Shown: positions 8,951 to 18,688, counted from the stretch's first letter. The stretch is 44,676 nucleotides of DNA from Nakamurella flava (GCF_005298075.1 NZ_SZZH01000009.1:1-44676); one strand, 5' to 3'. The notes: generated from the letters alone by a model not told the origin. Program-made: numbers and translations.

Positions 8951-11215
8951 CTAGTGACCGGCCCGTTCGCGGACCAGGCCGGCGTCGGCCCATTCCTTCT
9001 CGATCCGCTTCTCGGCCGCCGTCGGCACGAAACTCTTGGGTGCGAACAGCTGGGACGGCTCGTCGGGCTCCTCGGAGGTCGGCAGACCGCCCGCCCGGAT
9101 CGACTTCACGCACACCGCCGCGCCGGCCAGCACGACCACGATGACCAGCGAGGCGAACAGGATCGACAGCGTTCCCTGGATGAAGGTGTTACGGATGACC
9201 GCCTCGATCGCCTCCGGGGTCCGGGCGGTGCCGAAGCTCTGTTCGCCCCGCTCCTGCGCGGCCTTGAACGCCGAGTGCTGCGCCCAGTACCCGATGGCCG
9301 GGACCGACGAAAAGATCTTCTGGTAGGACGCCGTCATGGTCACGACCAGGTCCCAGACCAACGGGACGCCGGCGATCCAGCACCACTTGTAGAGCTGCTT
9401 CTTGATCAGCACGCAGAAGACGACGGTCAGCGCGACGGCGGCCAGCAGCTGGTTGGCGATACCGAACAGCGGGAAGAGCGTGTTGATCCCGCCCAGCGGG
9501 TCCGTCACGCCCATCAGCAGGATGGCGCCCCACAGGCCGACGACGATCAGCGAGCAGACCCAGGCGCCGACCCGCCAGGACGGGTCACGGAACTTGCGGG
9601 CCGGGCCGGGGATGTTGCCGATCGAGTCCGAGAGCATGAAGCGGGCGACCCGGGTGCCGGCGTCGACGGTGGTGAGGATGAACAGCGCCTCGAACATGAT
9701 CGCGAAGTGGTACCAGAACGACTTCAGACCCTCGCCGCCGATCACCTCGTGCATGATCTCGCTCATCCCGAAGGCCAGCGTGGGGGCGCCGCCAGTGCGG
9801 GAGATGATCGACTCCTCGCCGACGTCCTCCGCGGCCTTGGCGAACACCTCGGGGGAGATGTTCACGCCGTTCAGCCCTAGCCCGTTGACGTAGGCCGCCG
9901 CGGTCTCCGGCGTCCCGCCGGTCAGACCGAGCGGGGCGTTCATCGCGAAGTACAGATGCTGGTCGAGCACGCAGGCGGTGATCAGGGCCATGATCGCGAC
10001 GAACGACTCGGTGAGCATGCCGCCGTAGCCGATGACCTTGGCCTGGCTCTCCTTCTCGATCAGCTTGGGCGTCGTACCCGACGAGATGAGCGCGTGGAAC
10101 CCGGACAGCGCGCCGCAGGCGATGGTGATGAACAGGAACGGGAACAGGCTGCCGGCGAAGGCCGGTCCGTTGCCGGCGCCGGCGAACGGCGTGATCGCCG
10201 GCATCTGCATCTCCGGCCGGGCGATCAGGATGCCGACGGCCAGCAGCACGATGGTGCCGACCTTCATGAACGTCGACAGGTAGTCGCGCGGGGCCAGCAG
10301 CAGCCACACCGGCAACACCGACGCGGCCAGGCCGTAGATCAGGATCCACCAGGCGATGGTCACCTTTGACAACGTGAAGACGTCGGCGCCCCACTCGGTC
10401 TCGGCGACCCAGCCGCCGGCCACGATGGCCAGCAGCAGCAGGACAACACCGATGAGGGAGACCTCGGAGACCTTGCCCGGCCGCCAGTACCGCAGGTAGC
10501 AGCCCATGAATAGGGCGATCGGGATGGTCATCGCGATGGAGAAGACACCCCAGGGGCTCTCGGCCAGGGCGTTGACGACGACCAGCGCGAGCACCGCGAT
10601 GAGGATGATCATGATGACGAAAACGGCGATCATGGCGGCGATCCCGCCGACCCGGCCGAGCTCGTCCCGGGCCATCTGGCCGAGGCTGCGACCACGGCGA
10701 CGGATGGAGATCGACAGCACCAGGTAGTCCTGCACGGCGCCGGCGACGACGACACCCACGATGATCCAGATGGTTCCGGGCAGGTACCCCATCTGTGCGG
10801 CCAGCACCGGCCCGACCAGCGGCCCGGCCCCGGCGATCGCGGCGAAGTGGTGCCCGAACAGCACCCGCCGATCGGTCGGCATGAAGTCCTTGCCGTTCTC
10901 GTACTTCTCGGCCGGGGTCGCCCGCTCGTCGCGGGGACGGACCACCCGGTACTCGATCAACCGGGCGTAGAAGCGGAAGGCGATGACGTACGTGCAGACG
11001 GCGGCGAACACGAACCACACGGCGTTGACGTGCTCGCCGCGGACCACGGCGATCATCACCCAGGCGATGCCGCCGAGCAGCGCGATCGCCGCGTAGGTCA
11101 GGCGTTTCGCCGGTGTCCAGGCGAAGTTCTCGCGCACCGCCACCGGTGGTCTGTCCGGGTCGGTGCGGACGTACTCGACGCCGTCCTCGACAGATTCCCT
11201 CGCCTGCAGCGTCAT
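8951..11215 (-). CDS. cstA: CstA-family pyruvate/peptide transporter
   Basis: A 754-residue polytopic membrane protein. The CstA core includes YENGKDFMPTDRRVLFGHHF, AAIAGAGPLVGPVLAAQMGY, DYLVLSISIRRRGRSLGQMA, and FHALISSGTTPKLIEKES, with well over ten hydrophobic segments. E. coli CstA and BtsT are carbon-starvation or pyruvate-induced carriers for pyruvate (CstA also for peptides). GGAAGGAA precedes the ATG at 11215; the frame is open further upstream but lacks similarity. The stop is TAG. No BtsS/BtsR-type sensor pair is in the window, so its regulation here is unknown. Confidence 0.93.
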   Translation of the reverse strand: MTLQARESVEDGVEYVRTDPDRPPVAVRENFAWTPAKRLTYAAIALLGGIAWVMIAVVRGEHVNAVWFVFAAVCTYVIAFRFYARLIEYRVVRPRDERATPAEKYENGKDFMPTDRRVLFGHHFAAIAGAGPLVGPVLAAQMGYLPGTIWIIVGVVVAGAVQDYLVLSISIRRRGRSLGQMARDELGRVGGIAAMIAVFVIMIILIAVLALVVVNALAESPWGVFSIAMTIPIALFMGCYLRYWRPGKVSEVSLIGVVLLLLAIVAGGWVAETEWGADVFTLSKVTIAWWILIYGLAASVLPVWLLLAPRDYLSTFMKVGTIVLLAVGILIARPEMQMPAITPFAGAGNGPAFAGSLFPFLFITIACGALSGFHALISSGTTPKLIEKESQAKVIGYGGMLTESFVAIMALITACVLDQHLYFAMNAPLGLTGGTPETAAAYVNGLGLNGVNISPEVFAKAAEDVGEESIISRTGGAPTLAFGMSEIMHEVIGGEGLKSFWYHFAIMFEALFILTTVDAGTRVARFMLSDSIGNIPGPARKFRDPSWRVGAWVCSLIVVGLWGAILLMGVTDPLGGINTLFPLFGIANQLLAAVALTVVFCVLIKKQLYKWCWIAGVPLVWDLVVTMTASYQKIFSSVPAIGYWAQHSAFKAAQERGEQSFGTARTPEAIEAVIRNTFIQGTLSILFASLVIVVVLAGAAVCVKSIRAGGLPTSEEPDEPSQLFAPKSFVPTAAEKRIEKEWADAGLVRERAGH

Positions 11216-11487
11216 CGCTGTTCCTTCCGTCGGTCGCCGGGCCGGCCGCCGACACCGCGGCATGGCGCCGGCCTCGACAGAGTTCCCGGACGAAGCCTCG
11301 CATCGCGCCGCAGAGCCGGCCAATCAAACCGGTGGCCAGCGACGGGCGGTTGTTCCGGTGCGACGAACGGTCGGTTCGACGGCCGAAGGTCTCGACCAGG
11401 TCACGACCGGACGCGGGCACCGACCCCACCCCCCAGCCGCCCCGAGACCCACGGTAGGCGCGGGGGCGGGACGGGGTGGAACCGGTG

Positions 11488-12897
11488 TCAGTGCCGGAAG
11501 CCGCTCGGGCCGGACAACTGACCCCCGGAGTGCGCGTCCTTCTCGAGGTCGGCGACGGCGCGCTGCAGATCGGCGAAGAACAGGTCGGCCAAGTCGAGGG
11601 AGAAGCCGTTGCGGCAGACCACCCGGAGCACCGCCAGGTCGGTCCGGTTCTCCGGGAACGTGTACGCCGGCACCTGCCAGCCCCGTTCCCGCAGCCGCCG
11701 GGACACCGCGAAGACATCCCATCCCTGGACGTCGTCGGTGGTGGTGAAGGCGAAGACCGGCAGCTCGTCACCCCGGGTGAGGCAGCGGAACTGGGGCATG
11801 GCGTCGATGCGCTCGGCCAGCCCGGTCGCGACGTCGCGGCTGGCCTGCTGGACGGCGACGAATCCGGAGAAGCCGAGGCGGAAGAAGTTGTAGTACTGGG
11901 CGATGACCTCGGCGCCCGGCCGGGAGAAGTTGAGCGCGAACGTGGGCATGTCCCCACCGAGGTAGTTGACGCGGAAGATCAGGTCCTCGGGGAGCGCGTC
12001 GGCGTCCCGCCAGAGCACCCAGCCGACGCCCGGGTACACCAGGCCGTACTTGTGGCCGGAGGTGTTGATGGATGCCACCCGGGGCAGCCGGAAGTCCCAT
12101 TCCAGGTCCGGGTCCAGGAACGGGGCGATCATCCCGCCCGACGCCCCGTCGACGTGGACCTGCACGTCGGGTCCACCGCCGGCGGCCAGCTCGTCCAGCG
12201 CGGCGCAGATCTCGGCGACCGGCTCGTAGCTGCCGTCGAAGGTCGACCCCAGGATGGCGACCACCCCGATGGTGTCCTCGTCGCAGTGGGCCACCGCGCC
12301 GGCCGCGTCGAGGTGGAAGCGGTCGCCCTCCATGGGCACCGTGCGCGGCTCGACGTCCCAGTACCGGCAGAACTTCTCCCAGCAGACCTGGACGTTGGCG
12401 CCCATCACCAGGTTCGGGGTGCGCGTCCGCGGGTCACCGCCGGCCGCACGGACCCGGGCCGCCCACCGGCGCTTGAGCGCCATCCCCGCCAGCATGCAGG
12501 CCTCACTGGACCCCGTCGTCGAACATCCCGTCGCGTGCTCGGGATGCGGGGCGTGCCACAGATCGGCCAGGATCGCCACGCACCGCCGCTCCACCTCGGC
12601 GGTCTGCGGGTACTCGTCCTTGTCGATCATGTTCTTGTCGGCGCAGTCGGCCATCAGCTGCTGGGCGTGCGGCTCCATCCACGTGGTGACGAACGTGGCC
12701 AGGTTGAGCCGGGCGCTGCCGTCGAGCAGCAGCTCGTCGTGGATCAACCGGTAGGCGACCTCCGCCGGGACCGGATCCTCCGACAGCTTGTTGTCGGGCA
12801 GCCGCACCTCGTCGCCGATGGCCGGGTTGGCCAGGGTGACCAGCGGATTGCTGTGGGAGCGACGGACCGGCTCGGACGCACCGTTGTGCAGAGGCAT
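11488..12897 (-). CDS. gadB: glutamate decarboxylase (PLP-dependent)
   Basis: A 469-residue group II decarboxylase, close to the length of E. coli GadA/GadB. Signatures are LNLATFVTTWMEPHAQQLM, CSTTGSSEACMLAGMALKRR, the PLP aspartate region VHVDGASGGMIAPF, and the Schiff-base lysine in SINTSGHKYGLVYPG, followed by RVNYLGGDMPTFALNFSRP. It turns glutamate into GABA and CO2, consuming a proton, and so supports acid tolerance or GABA metabolism. No GadC-type antiporter is adjacent. The ATG at 12897 matches the family start although the ribosome site is weak. The 272-base gap before cstA shows no gene. Confidence 0.93.
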   Translation of the reverse strand: MPLHNGASEPVRRSHSNPLVTLANPAIGDEVRLPDNKLSEDPVPAEVAYRLIHDELLLDGSARLNLATFVTTWMEPHAQQLMADCADKNMIDKDEYPQTAEVERRCVAILADLWHAPHPEHATGCSTTGSSEACMLAGMALKRRWAARVRAAGGDPRTRTPNLVMGANVQVCWEKFCRYWDVEPRTVPMEGDRFHLDAAGAVAHCDEDTIGVVAILGSTFDGSYEPVAEICAALDELAAGGGPDVQVHVDGASGGMIAPFLDPDLEWDFRLPRVASINTSGHKYGLVYPGVGWVLWRDADALPEDLIFRVNYLGGDMPTFALNFSRPGAEVIAQYYNFFRLGFSGFVAVQQASRDVATGLAERIDAMPQFRCLTRGDELPVFAFTTTDDVQGWDVFAVSRRLRERGWQVPAYTFPENRTDLAVLRVVCRNGFSLDLADLFFADLQRAVADLEKDAHSGGQLSGPSGFRH

Positions 12898-13075
12898 GCC
12901 CGGATTATCGGGCCGGGTCGTCGCTCCGGCGGGAAGACCCGACGAACGGGTCACCCGGCCGGGGCGGCGACCCGCGCGGGGGAGTCGGCTGATCGGCCCA
13001 GGGAACGCGAAGACGATCAGCGTCGCCCGAAGTGGTGGGCATGGATGCGGACCGACCCGCCGGGGGAATGACGAA

Positions 13076-13107
13076 CGGGGGCGGTGCCGGTACCGGCACC
13101 GCCCCCG
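13076..13107 (-). terminator. 32-base perfect palindrome downstream of dps
   Basis: The bases 13076-13107 form a perfect inverted repeat whose arms meet at GGTACC, with a stem starting CGGGGGCGGTGCC. It begins 16 bases after the dps stop (minus strand) and upstream of gad. The position suits a strong intrinsic terminator for dps. Confidence 0.75.
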
Positions 13108-13123
13108 CATGGTCGAACTCGGG

Positions 13124-13702
13124 TCAGCCGGCGGAACCGTTCGCCGCGACCTGCTCGGCCGCACCGGCGGCCGCCTTCTCGGTCTTCTCGCCGCCGGTCT
13201 GCAGCGAGCCGGACGCCGACTCGAGGTGCGCACGGACGAACCAGTGGAACAGCTCCAGATCGTGCAGGTGCCCGACGAGCAGGTCCTCGGTGACGGTGTC
13301 GATCTCGCCGGCCTTCTCGGCGGCCTCGCGGTGATCGCCGATGACCCCGTCGTAGACCAGGTCCAGGGCGCCCAGGTGCGCGATCGCGTCGGCCCGGCCG
13401 ATGGAGTAGTCGTCCCACTTGCGCTCGGCGACCAGGGCACCCGGGGTGCCGGTCGGCGAGGAACCCAGGGTGGCGATCCGCTCGGCCACCGCGTCGACCA
13501 TCGCGCGGACGGCGTCGACCTGCGGGTCGAGCATCTCGTGGACGGCGATGAAGTGCGGGCCGACGACGTTCCAGTGGATGTGCTTGAGCGTCAGCGCCAG
13601 GTCGTTGAGGGCGTTCAGCCGGTCCTGCAGGAGCGTGGCGACGGTCGCGCCCTCCTCCACGGACAACGACGGCACGGTGTACTTCGGCAGGCTCTTGGCC
13701 AT
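13124..13702 (-). CDS. dps: Dps-family ferritin-like DNA-protection protein
   Basis: A 192-residue Dps. The ferroxidase-site signature HIHWNVVGPHFIAVHEMLD runs into PQVDAVRAMVDAVAERI, giving the paired histidines and the D/E ligands that sit between subunits. The C-terminal tail is Ala/Lys/Glu-rich (GGEKTEKAAAGAAEQVAANG). Dps forms a 12-subunit shell that oxidises and stores iron and protects DNA in stationary phase or oxidative stress. GGAAGGAT precedes the ATG; the longer reading frame upstream overlaps the neighbouring gene and is not coding. A strong terminator follows. Confidence 0.95.
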   Translation of the reverse strand: MAKSLPKYTVPSLSVEEGATVATLLQDRLNALNDLALTLKHIHWNVVGPHFIAVHEMLDPQVDAVRAMVDAVAERIATLGSSPTGTPGALVAERKWDDYSIGRADAIAHLGALDLVYDGVIGDHREAAEKAGEIDTVTEDLLVGHLHDLELFHWFVRAHLESASGSLQTGGEKTEKAAAGAAEQVAANGSAG

Positions 13703-13832
13703 GATCGGATCCTTCCGTTCGCTGCGGTCAGCCGACCCGGCGTGTGACCGGTCCAACCCCGGCGGGGCGGACGGTGTCGTGGCGCCGTTCGCCGCGGGGC
13801 GGGAGACGGGCCGGCCGGGTCCTTCCGGATCG

Positions 13833-15221
13833 TCACGTACCCAGCGGTCGCCGCTCCGACACAGCCGACGCCTTCCGGGTGGCCGGCACGTCGCCCCACT
13901 CCGACCCGCCGTCCGCCGTCCGCACCGGGACCGCGAAGACGGCGACCACCAGCCACAGCAGTTGCAGGCTGGCCGCGATGGCCAGCAACGGGCCGCCACC
14001 GGCGAAGTCCGGGGTGTAGGTCCCGAGGATGTTGCTGGCCGGGAGGCACCAGACGACCAGACCGACGGTGATGAGGAGCGAACAGACGACGACCTCGATG
14101 ATCCGGACGGTCAGCGCCCGGTCGGTGCGGCCGCTGCCGGGCTGCGAGTCGTGCAGCAGTGACCGGACGGCCGCCGCCAGGCGCAGGCCCACGAGGAGCA
14201 TCGCCGGGAAGAGCCAGATGATGTGGTGCACCCAGCTGACCGGGCTGATCAGCACCCCGGCCAGGCCGGCCAGGGTCATACCGGCCAGCTCGTCGCCGGC
14301 CAGGGCGGCCCGCCGGGCCCGCCACAGACCGACCGCGGCGACGGCACCACCCAGCGCCAGCCATGCCACACCCGAAGGAGGCAGCGGATCCGACAGCCGG
14401 GCCAGCAGGCCGTTGACCGACTGGTTCATGGTGCTGTCGATGAACCCGACCCGGGACGTGTCGAAGATGATCGAGGTGAAATACCGCCAGGTCTCGGACG
14501 GCGCGAAGACCGCGCCGAACAGCGTGGCGGCCACGGCGGCGGCAGCCGCGGTCGCGGCGGCCCGCCACCGGCGGGTGAGCAGCAGATAGATGATGAAGAT
14601 GCCGGGCGTCAGCTTGATGGCGGTGGCCAGGCCGATGCCCACACCGGTCCACCGGCTACCCCGCCGGCCCAGGACGAGCAGGTCGATCGCCACCAGCAGG
14701 GCCAGATAGATGTTGATCTGCCCGAAGGAGAAGGTCTGCCGGAACGGTTCGAGCAGGAAGGCGAACCCGGTGCCGACCCCGGTGGCCGCAAGCAGCAGGG
14801 TGCGCGGCAGGGCGAAGCGCTCCCGGAGCACCAGGAACACGAACACCGCGCCGCAGGCCACGATCGCGGTGAGCGAGATGGCCAGGACCAGCGGGTACGG
14901 CAGGATGCCCATCGGCGCCATGACCACGGCCGACAGCGGCGGGTACGTGAAGCCGAGCTCGACGTTGACCGGGTCCGGCTGGGCGTAGCTGAAGAGGTCG
15001 TGGCCCGACATCCACCAGTTGACGGCGTCGTAGTACAGCCGCAGGTCGAACTGATGGTGGTGCTGGCCGATGGCCCAGCCCCACGCCAGCGCGATGAGCA
15101 GTGACAGCACGGTCGGCAGGACCACGGTGACGACCCGGGTCTTGGTCGGCAGGGTGTCCCACCACTGCACCACCCGCAGGGCCTTCACGGTGGGTTCGAT
15201 CGGCCGCCCGGTCGCCGTCAC
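13833..15221 (-). CDS. GT87-family (DUF2029) membrane mannosyltransferase-like protein
   Basis: A 462-residue polytopic membrane protein with about ten hydrophobic segments. The GT-C type features are FDLRLYYDAVNWWMSGHDLF with the acidic residue of the first outer loop, FTYPPLSAVVMAPMG, FSFGQINIYLALLVAIDLLV and AIKLTPGIFIIYLLL. Family members use polyprenyl-phosphate mannose (or arabinose) to extend mannosyl lipids or lipoglycans of the actinobacterial envelope. Donor and acceptor cannot be read from this sequence. The start is GTG with GGTGGA upstream. The C-terminal tail is polar and lies beyond the last membrane segment. Confidence 0.8.
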   Translation of the reverse strand: MTATGRPIEPTVKALRVVQWWDTLPTKTRVVTVVLPTVLSLLIALAWGWAIGQHHHQFDLRLYYDAVNWWMSGHDLFSYAQPDPVNVELGFTYPPLSAVVMAPMGILPYPLVLAISLTAIVACGAVFVFLVLRERFALPRTLLLAATGVGTGFAFLLEPFRQTFSFGQINIYLALLVAIDLLVLGRRGSRWTGVGIGLATAIKLTPGIFIIYLLLTRRWRAAATAAAAAVAATLFGAVFAPSETWRYFTSIIFDTSRVGFIDSTMNQSVNGLLARLSDPLPPSGVAWLALGGAVAAVGLWRARRAALAGDELAGMTLAGLAGVLISPVSWVHHIIWLFPAMLLVGLRLAAAVRSLLHDSQPGSGRTDRALTVRIIEVVVCSLLITVGLVVWCLPASNILGTYTPDFAGGGPLLAIAASLQLLWLVVAVFAVPVRTADGGSEWGDVPATRKASAVSERRPLGT

Positions 15222-15580
15222 AAGTCCACCGTGCCTTTCTCCGCGATCTCTTTTCGCGTGCTCTTTGTCGGTCTGTCGGCCATCATGTCACCCGTTCGAA
15301 TGGCGGGGCCCGGAGTTGACCATTCCGATATCTGACCCCCACCCAGCGCGACGGTGCGCCGGGACGGAAATGATCCGTCGCTCGTCCAAGCCCCTCTGAC
15401 CAGCGGATACCGCCCGGCGTTCGACGAATTCGACGACGACCCGGGGGTGCGGTGCATTTCGCGTCACCCGGGTCGGTAAAGAATTCGTAAAACGACACGG
15501 CGGGGCCGAACGGCAATGATCACCCCCGGGTGCAGTGCCGAGGACAGGACGTCCGGGCCCGTCCGGAGTTGCGTCGGCCC
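15222..15580. other. gene-free spacer upstream of the GT87 gene
   Basis: About 360 bases between trmB and the GT87 gene (both minus strand). It is noticeably less GC-rich than its surroundings, as expected for a promoter. I find no convincing ORF, repeat or RNA fold and no clear -35/-10 pair. Confidence 0.5.
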
Positions 15581-16408
15581 TCAGCGCCGCACGAACTCCA
15601 GGTCGAAGATCTCCCGGCCCTCGGCCAGGCCACGCCGCTCGAAGCGGGTGACCGGCCGGAACTCCGGCCGGGGCGCCCAACCGGGGTGCGGGTTGCGGAG
15701 CTTGCGGGCCGCGGTCCCCGACGCCAGCATCTGCTCCGCGTACGGCTCCCAGTCCGTGGCCATCCGCAGCACGCCACCCCGCCGCAGCCGGTCGGCGACC
15801 AGATCGGTGAAGGCCGGGGTGACCAGCCGGCGCTTGAGGTGGCGGGTCTTGGGCCACGGGTCGGGGAAGAACAACCAGACCTCGGCCAGGCTGCCGGACG
15901 GGATGAGCGTCTCGAGGACGTGTACGCCGTCCCCGCGCATCACCCGCACGTTGTCGACCGACGTCTTGCTCAGGTGGTGCAGCGTCTGCGCCACCCCCGG
16001 CTTGTAGACCTCCACAGCCAGCACGTTCAGCTCGGGACGGGCCGCGGCCATCACCGGGGTGGACTCGCCCATCCCGGAACCGATCTCCAGCGCCACCGGC
16101 GCCGTCCGACCGAAGAGCGCCGCGGCGTCCAGGGGTGGCGTAGTGGTGGCCGCCTCCGTGTACCAGCGGTCGGCGTGGGTGTCGAAGGCCCGTCGCTGCA
16201 CCGAGTTCAACCGGCCGCCGCGGGGATGGAAGCTGACCACCCGCCGGAAGTCCGTGGGACGGCCGTCCGCGGTGCCGTCGATCGCCGCGTCGTCCCCGAT
16301 GCCGTCCGCCGGGGCGCCGGGCTCGGTCCCGGGCACGGAGGACACCTGGCGGTGGGGGAGGGACGCCCGGTCACCGGGCAGGCCGAAGGTGGTCACGCGC
16401 GACTGCAT
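15581..16408 (-). CDS. trmB: tRNA (guanine-N7-)-methyltransferase
   Basis: A 275-residue protein with the TrmB SAM-dependent fold: EIGSGMGES is the SAM motif, VEVYKPGVAQTL follows, and WLFFPDPWPKTRHLKRRLV is the diagnostic PDPWPK motif. FDLEFVRR forms the C-terminus. It methylates G46 of tRNAs to m7G. The first 60 or so residues are a low-complexity extension not found in E. coli TrmB. ATG 16408 has AGGG about 9 bases upstream; a later start cannot be excluded. It ends an apparent minus-strand series with the ABC transporter genes. Confidence 0.93.
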   Translation of the reverse strand: MQSRVTTFGLPGDRASLPHRQVSSVPGTEPGAPADGIGDDAAIDGTADGRPTDFRRVVSFHPRGGRLNSVQRRAFDTHADRWYTEAATTTPPLDAAALFGRTAPVALEIGSGMGESTPVMAAARPELNVLAVEVYKPGVAQTLHHLSKTSVDNVRVMRGDGVHVLETLIPSGSLAEVWLFFPDPWPKTRHLKRRLVTPAFTDLVADRLRRGGVLRMATDWEPYAEQMLASGTAARKLRNPHPGWAPRPEFRPVTRFERRGLAEGREIFDLEFVRR

Positions 16409-16471
16409 GAGCGCAACCCTAAGCCGCGCGCCCCCGGCGTCCGCGCCGCTGGACGAGCTCGACGGGCGACA

Positions 16472-16978
16472 TCAGTCCCCCGGGTCGGGGCCGTCCGGGG
16501 ATCCGTCGTGCTCGCCCCGTTGTTCCTGGGTCTTCATCTCCGACTCGAACACATGACCCCGCGTGCCGAGCAGACGGTCGGCGACGGCGGCGTTCACGTC
16601 CCGGAAGACCCGGTGGTACTGCTCGTCGTACGCCTCGACGATCTGGAACGTCCACATGTCCCGGACGACGTCCCGGCCGACCAGCACCTCGTCGACCTCG
16701 TCGGCCAGTGCGGTGTGCCCGGCCGCGCGCAGCGACGACAACGCGTCCTGCAGGGCCAGGTCCGCCTCGCCGGACATCCGGTGGAAGGCGTAGAGCATGC
16801 CGCGGGCGTTCTCGATCACCTCGAACGCAGCCGACAGCTTCCCGACGGCCTCGACCGTGGCGTCGTCCACGCCGTCGGGACGGGGGTGCACGACGGCCCG
16901 CTCCGGGTGGCGGGCCGAGCCGAACCGGGCCAGCAGTTCGCCCGGCTGTACCGCGTCCTTCCGTGGCTCAGGCGTCAC
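16472..16978 (-). CDS. conserved hypothetical soluble protein
   Basis: A 168-residue protein I cannot assign. It looks mostly helical, with segments AFEVIENARGMLYAFHRMSG, ADLALQDALSSLRAAGHTAL, ADEVDEVLVGRDVVRDMWTF and VEAYDEQYHRVFRDVN, and ends in an acidic, Gly/Pro-rich tail. There is no signal peptide or membrane segment. The GTG start overlaps the ABC permease stop by 11 bases, so it is probably translated from the same mRNA. Role unknown. Confidence 0.7.
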   Translation of the reverse strand: MTPEPRKDAVQPGELLARFGSARHPERAVVHPRPDGVDDATVEAVGKLSAAFEVIENARGMLYAFHRMSGEADLALQDALSSLRAAGHTALADEVDEVLVGRDVVRDMWTFQIVEAYDEQYHRVFRDVNAAVADRLLGTRGHVFESEMKTQEQRGEHDGSPDGPDPGD

Positions 16979-17717
16979 GGCGGTTCACCACCAGCGCGGC
17001 GACGACCCACAGCACGACGGCGGTGGCGGCGAACACCAGCAGGCCCTGCAGCGGGGACGGCCCCGAGGGATCGAACGAGAAGCCGCGCACACTCTCGGTC
17101 GGCGAGACGAAGGCCGACGCGGAGCGGAACGGCAGCCAGGGCCCGACCTTCTCGCCGACGGTGGGGATGAGACCGAAGAGGCTCTCGACGATGAGCGGCC
17201 ACAGGAGCAGCAGGGCGACCGCCCCCGCGGTCTGCCGCAGCAGCGTCCCCACGGCGACCGCGATCACCCCGGCGATCGCGAAGAGGGCGGCGTGCCCGGC
17301 GACCTCGCGCCAGTCGGCGGCACTGGACAGGACCAGTGGCGCGGGTGGTTCCTTGGCCAGCGCCTTGGTGAGGAAGAACGCGGCCAACGCGGCCAGCAGC
17401 CCCACCACGGCGCCCAGCACGACGACGAGTGCCGTCTTGGCCACCAGCACGGCCGTCCGGTTGGGCGCGGCCAGGAAGGTGCTGCGGATGGTCCCGAAGC
17501 GGTACTCGGTGGTGACCGTCAGCGCCGCGAGGACCATGAAGACGTACATGCCGAGGTTGACCCCCTGCAGGGCCAGCGCCGGGATCGCCGCGCTGCCGTT
17601 GTCGACCAGCGCGATGAGGAGGGCGAACAACAGCGCCACCGCGGCGATGGCCACCAGGCACCAGTAGGGCGAGCGGGTCGAGAAGAGCTTGATGCGCTCG
17701 ACGTTGACGAGGGTCAT
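16968..17717 (-). CDS. ABC-2 type transporter permease
   Basis: A 249-residue membrane protein with about six hydrophobic segments. It begins VNVERIKLFSTRSPYWCLVA, the usual start of actinobacterial ABC-2 permeases, and has VTTEYRFGTIRSTFLAAPNR, the conserved cytoplasmic segment of this family. Its ATG overlaps the ATPase stop (ATGA), so the two form one exporter unit. The cargo is unknown; relatives act in drug, antibiotic or lipid export. Confidence 0.87.
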   Translation of the reverse strand: MTLVNVERIKLFSTRSPYWCLVAIAAVALLFALLIALVDNGSAAIPALALQGVNLGMYVFMVLAALTVTTEYRFGTIRSTFLAAPNRTAVLVAKTALVVVLGAVVGLLAALAAFFLTKALAKEPPAPLVLSSAADWREVAGHAALFAIAGVIAVAVGTLLRQTAGAVALLLLWPLIVESLFGLIPTVGEKVGPWLPFRSASAFVSPTESVRGFSFDPSGPSPLQGLLVFAATAVVLWVVAALVVNRRDA

Positions 17718-18688
17718 CGGGTCGTCCCTCCCGGGGTGACGCCGGCCGGGCCGCCGGCCAGCGGTGCGATCGGGCCGCCGGGGACGGACCGCGACCGGCC
17801 GTACTCGACGGCATCGCCGGTGAGTTGGATGAAGGCCTCCTCGAGCGATCCGGACTGCTGGGACAGCTCGTGGAGCGGCACCCCGGCCGCTGCGGCGATG
17901 TCACCGACCCGCTCGATCGGAGTGTCGGTGACCACCAGGGCGCCGTCGGCCGGGGTCACGGCGACCCCGGCCTGCTGCAGGGCCCCGGCCAGCTCGTCGA
18001 GCCGGGGCGAACGCACCCGCACGGTCGACCGGGTGGACCGGGCGATGAAGTCGGCGGTCGAGGCCTCGGCGATCATCCGACCCCGGCCGATGACGATCAG
18101 GTGGTCGGCGGTCAGGGCCATCTCGGACAGCAGATGCGAGCTGACCAGCACGGTGCGGCCCTCGGCGGCCAGGCTCTTCATGAAGTTGCGGACCCAGAAG
18201 ATGCCCTCCGGGTCGAGGCCGTTGACCGGCTCGTCGAACAGCAGCACCTTCGGGTCGCCCAGCAGGGCCCCGGCCAGGCCGAGACGCTGCTTCATGCCCA
18301 GCGAGAACTTGCCCGCGGCCCGACGGGCGACGGCGGTCAACCCGACCGTCTCCAGCACCTCGTCGACCCGGCGAGCGGGAATCCGGTTGGACGCGGCCAG
18401 GTACCGCAGGTGCGCACGGGCCGACCGGTTCGGGTGGATCCAGTTGGCGTCCAGCAGCGCTCCCACCTGGGTCAGCGGCCGGTCCAGCTGACGGTAGGGC
18501 CGGCCGTTGATGAGCGCCTCGCCCCGGGTCGGGTTGTCCAACCCCAGCAGCATCCGCATCGTGGTCGACTTGCCGGCGCCGTTCGGGCCGAGGAACCCGG
18601 TCACCCCACCCGGCCGGACGGTGAACGACAGGTCCTCGACGGCCATTGTCCGTCCGAACGTCTTGGTCAGACCTCGTGCCTCGATCAC
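17714..18688 (-). CDS. ABC transporter ATP-binding protein (drug-exporter type)
   Basis: A 324-residue ATPase. Walker A is GPNGAGKST, the signature is FSLGMKQRLGLAGALLGDP, Walker B is VLLFDEPVNGLDPEG, and the switch histidine lies in VLVSSHLLSEM. The C-terminal 90 residues after the ATPase core resemble the regulatory tail of DrrA-like exporters. The GTG start at 18688 is well supported by GGGGAGGAG; the upstream ATG extension is unlikely. It pairs with the overlapping permease gene. Confidence 0.92.
   Translation of the reverse strand: MIEARGLTKTFGRTMAVEDLSFTVRPGGVTGFLGPNGAGKSTTMRMLLGLDNPTRGEALINGRPYRQLDRPLTQVGALLDANWIHPNRSARAHLRYLAASNRIPARRVDEVLETVGLTAVARRAAGKFSLGMKQRLGLAGALLGDPKVLLFDEPVNGLDPEGIFWVRNFMKSLAAEGRTVLVSSHLLSEMALTADHLIVIGRGRMIAEASTADFIARSTRSTVRVRSPRLDELAGALQQAGVAVTPADGALVVTDTPIERVGDIAAAAGVPLHELSQQSGSLEEAFIQLTGDAVEYGRSRSVPGGPIAPLAGGPAGVTPGGTTR

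Noticed and set aside
16797..18491. Long plus-strand frames opposite the ABC transporter genes
   Set aside because: They are antisense shadows; the minus strand encodes intact Walker and permease motifs.
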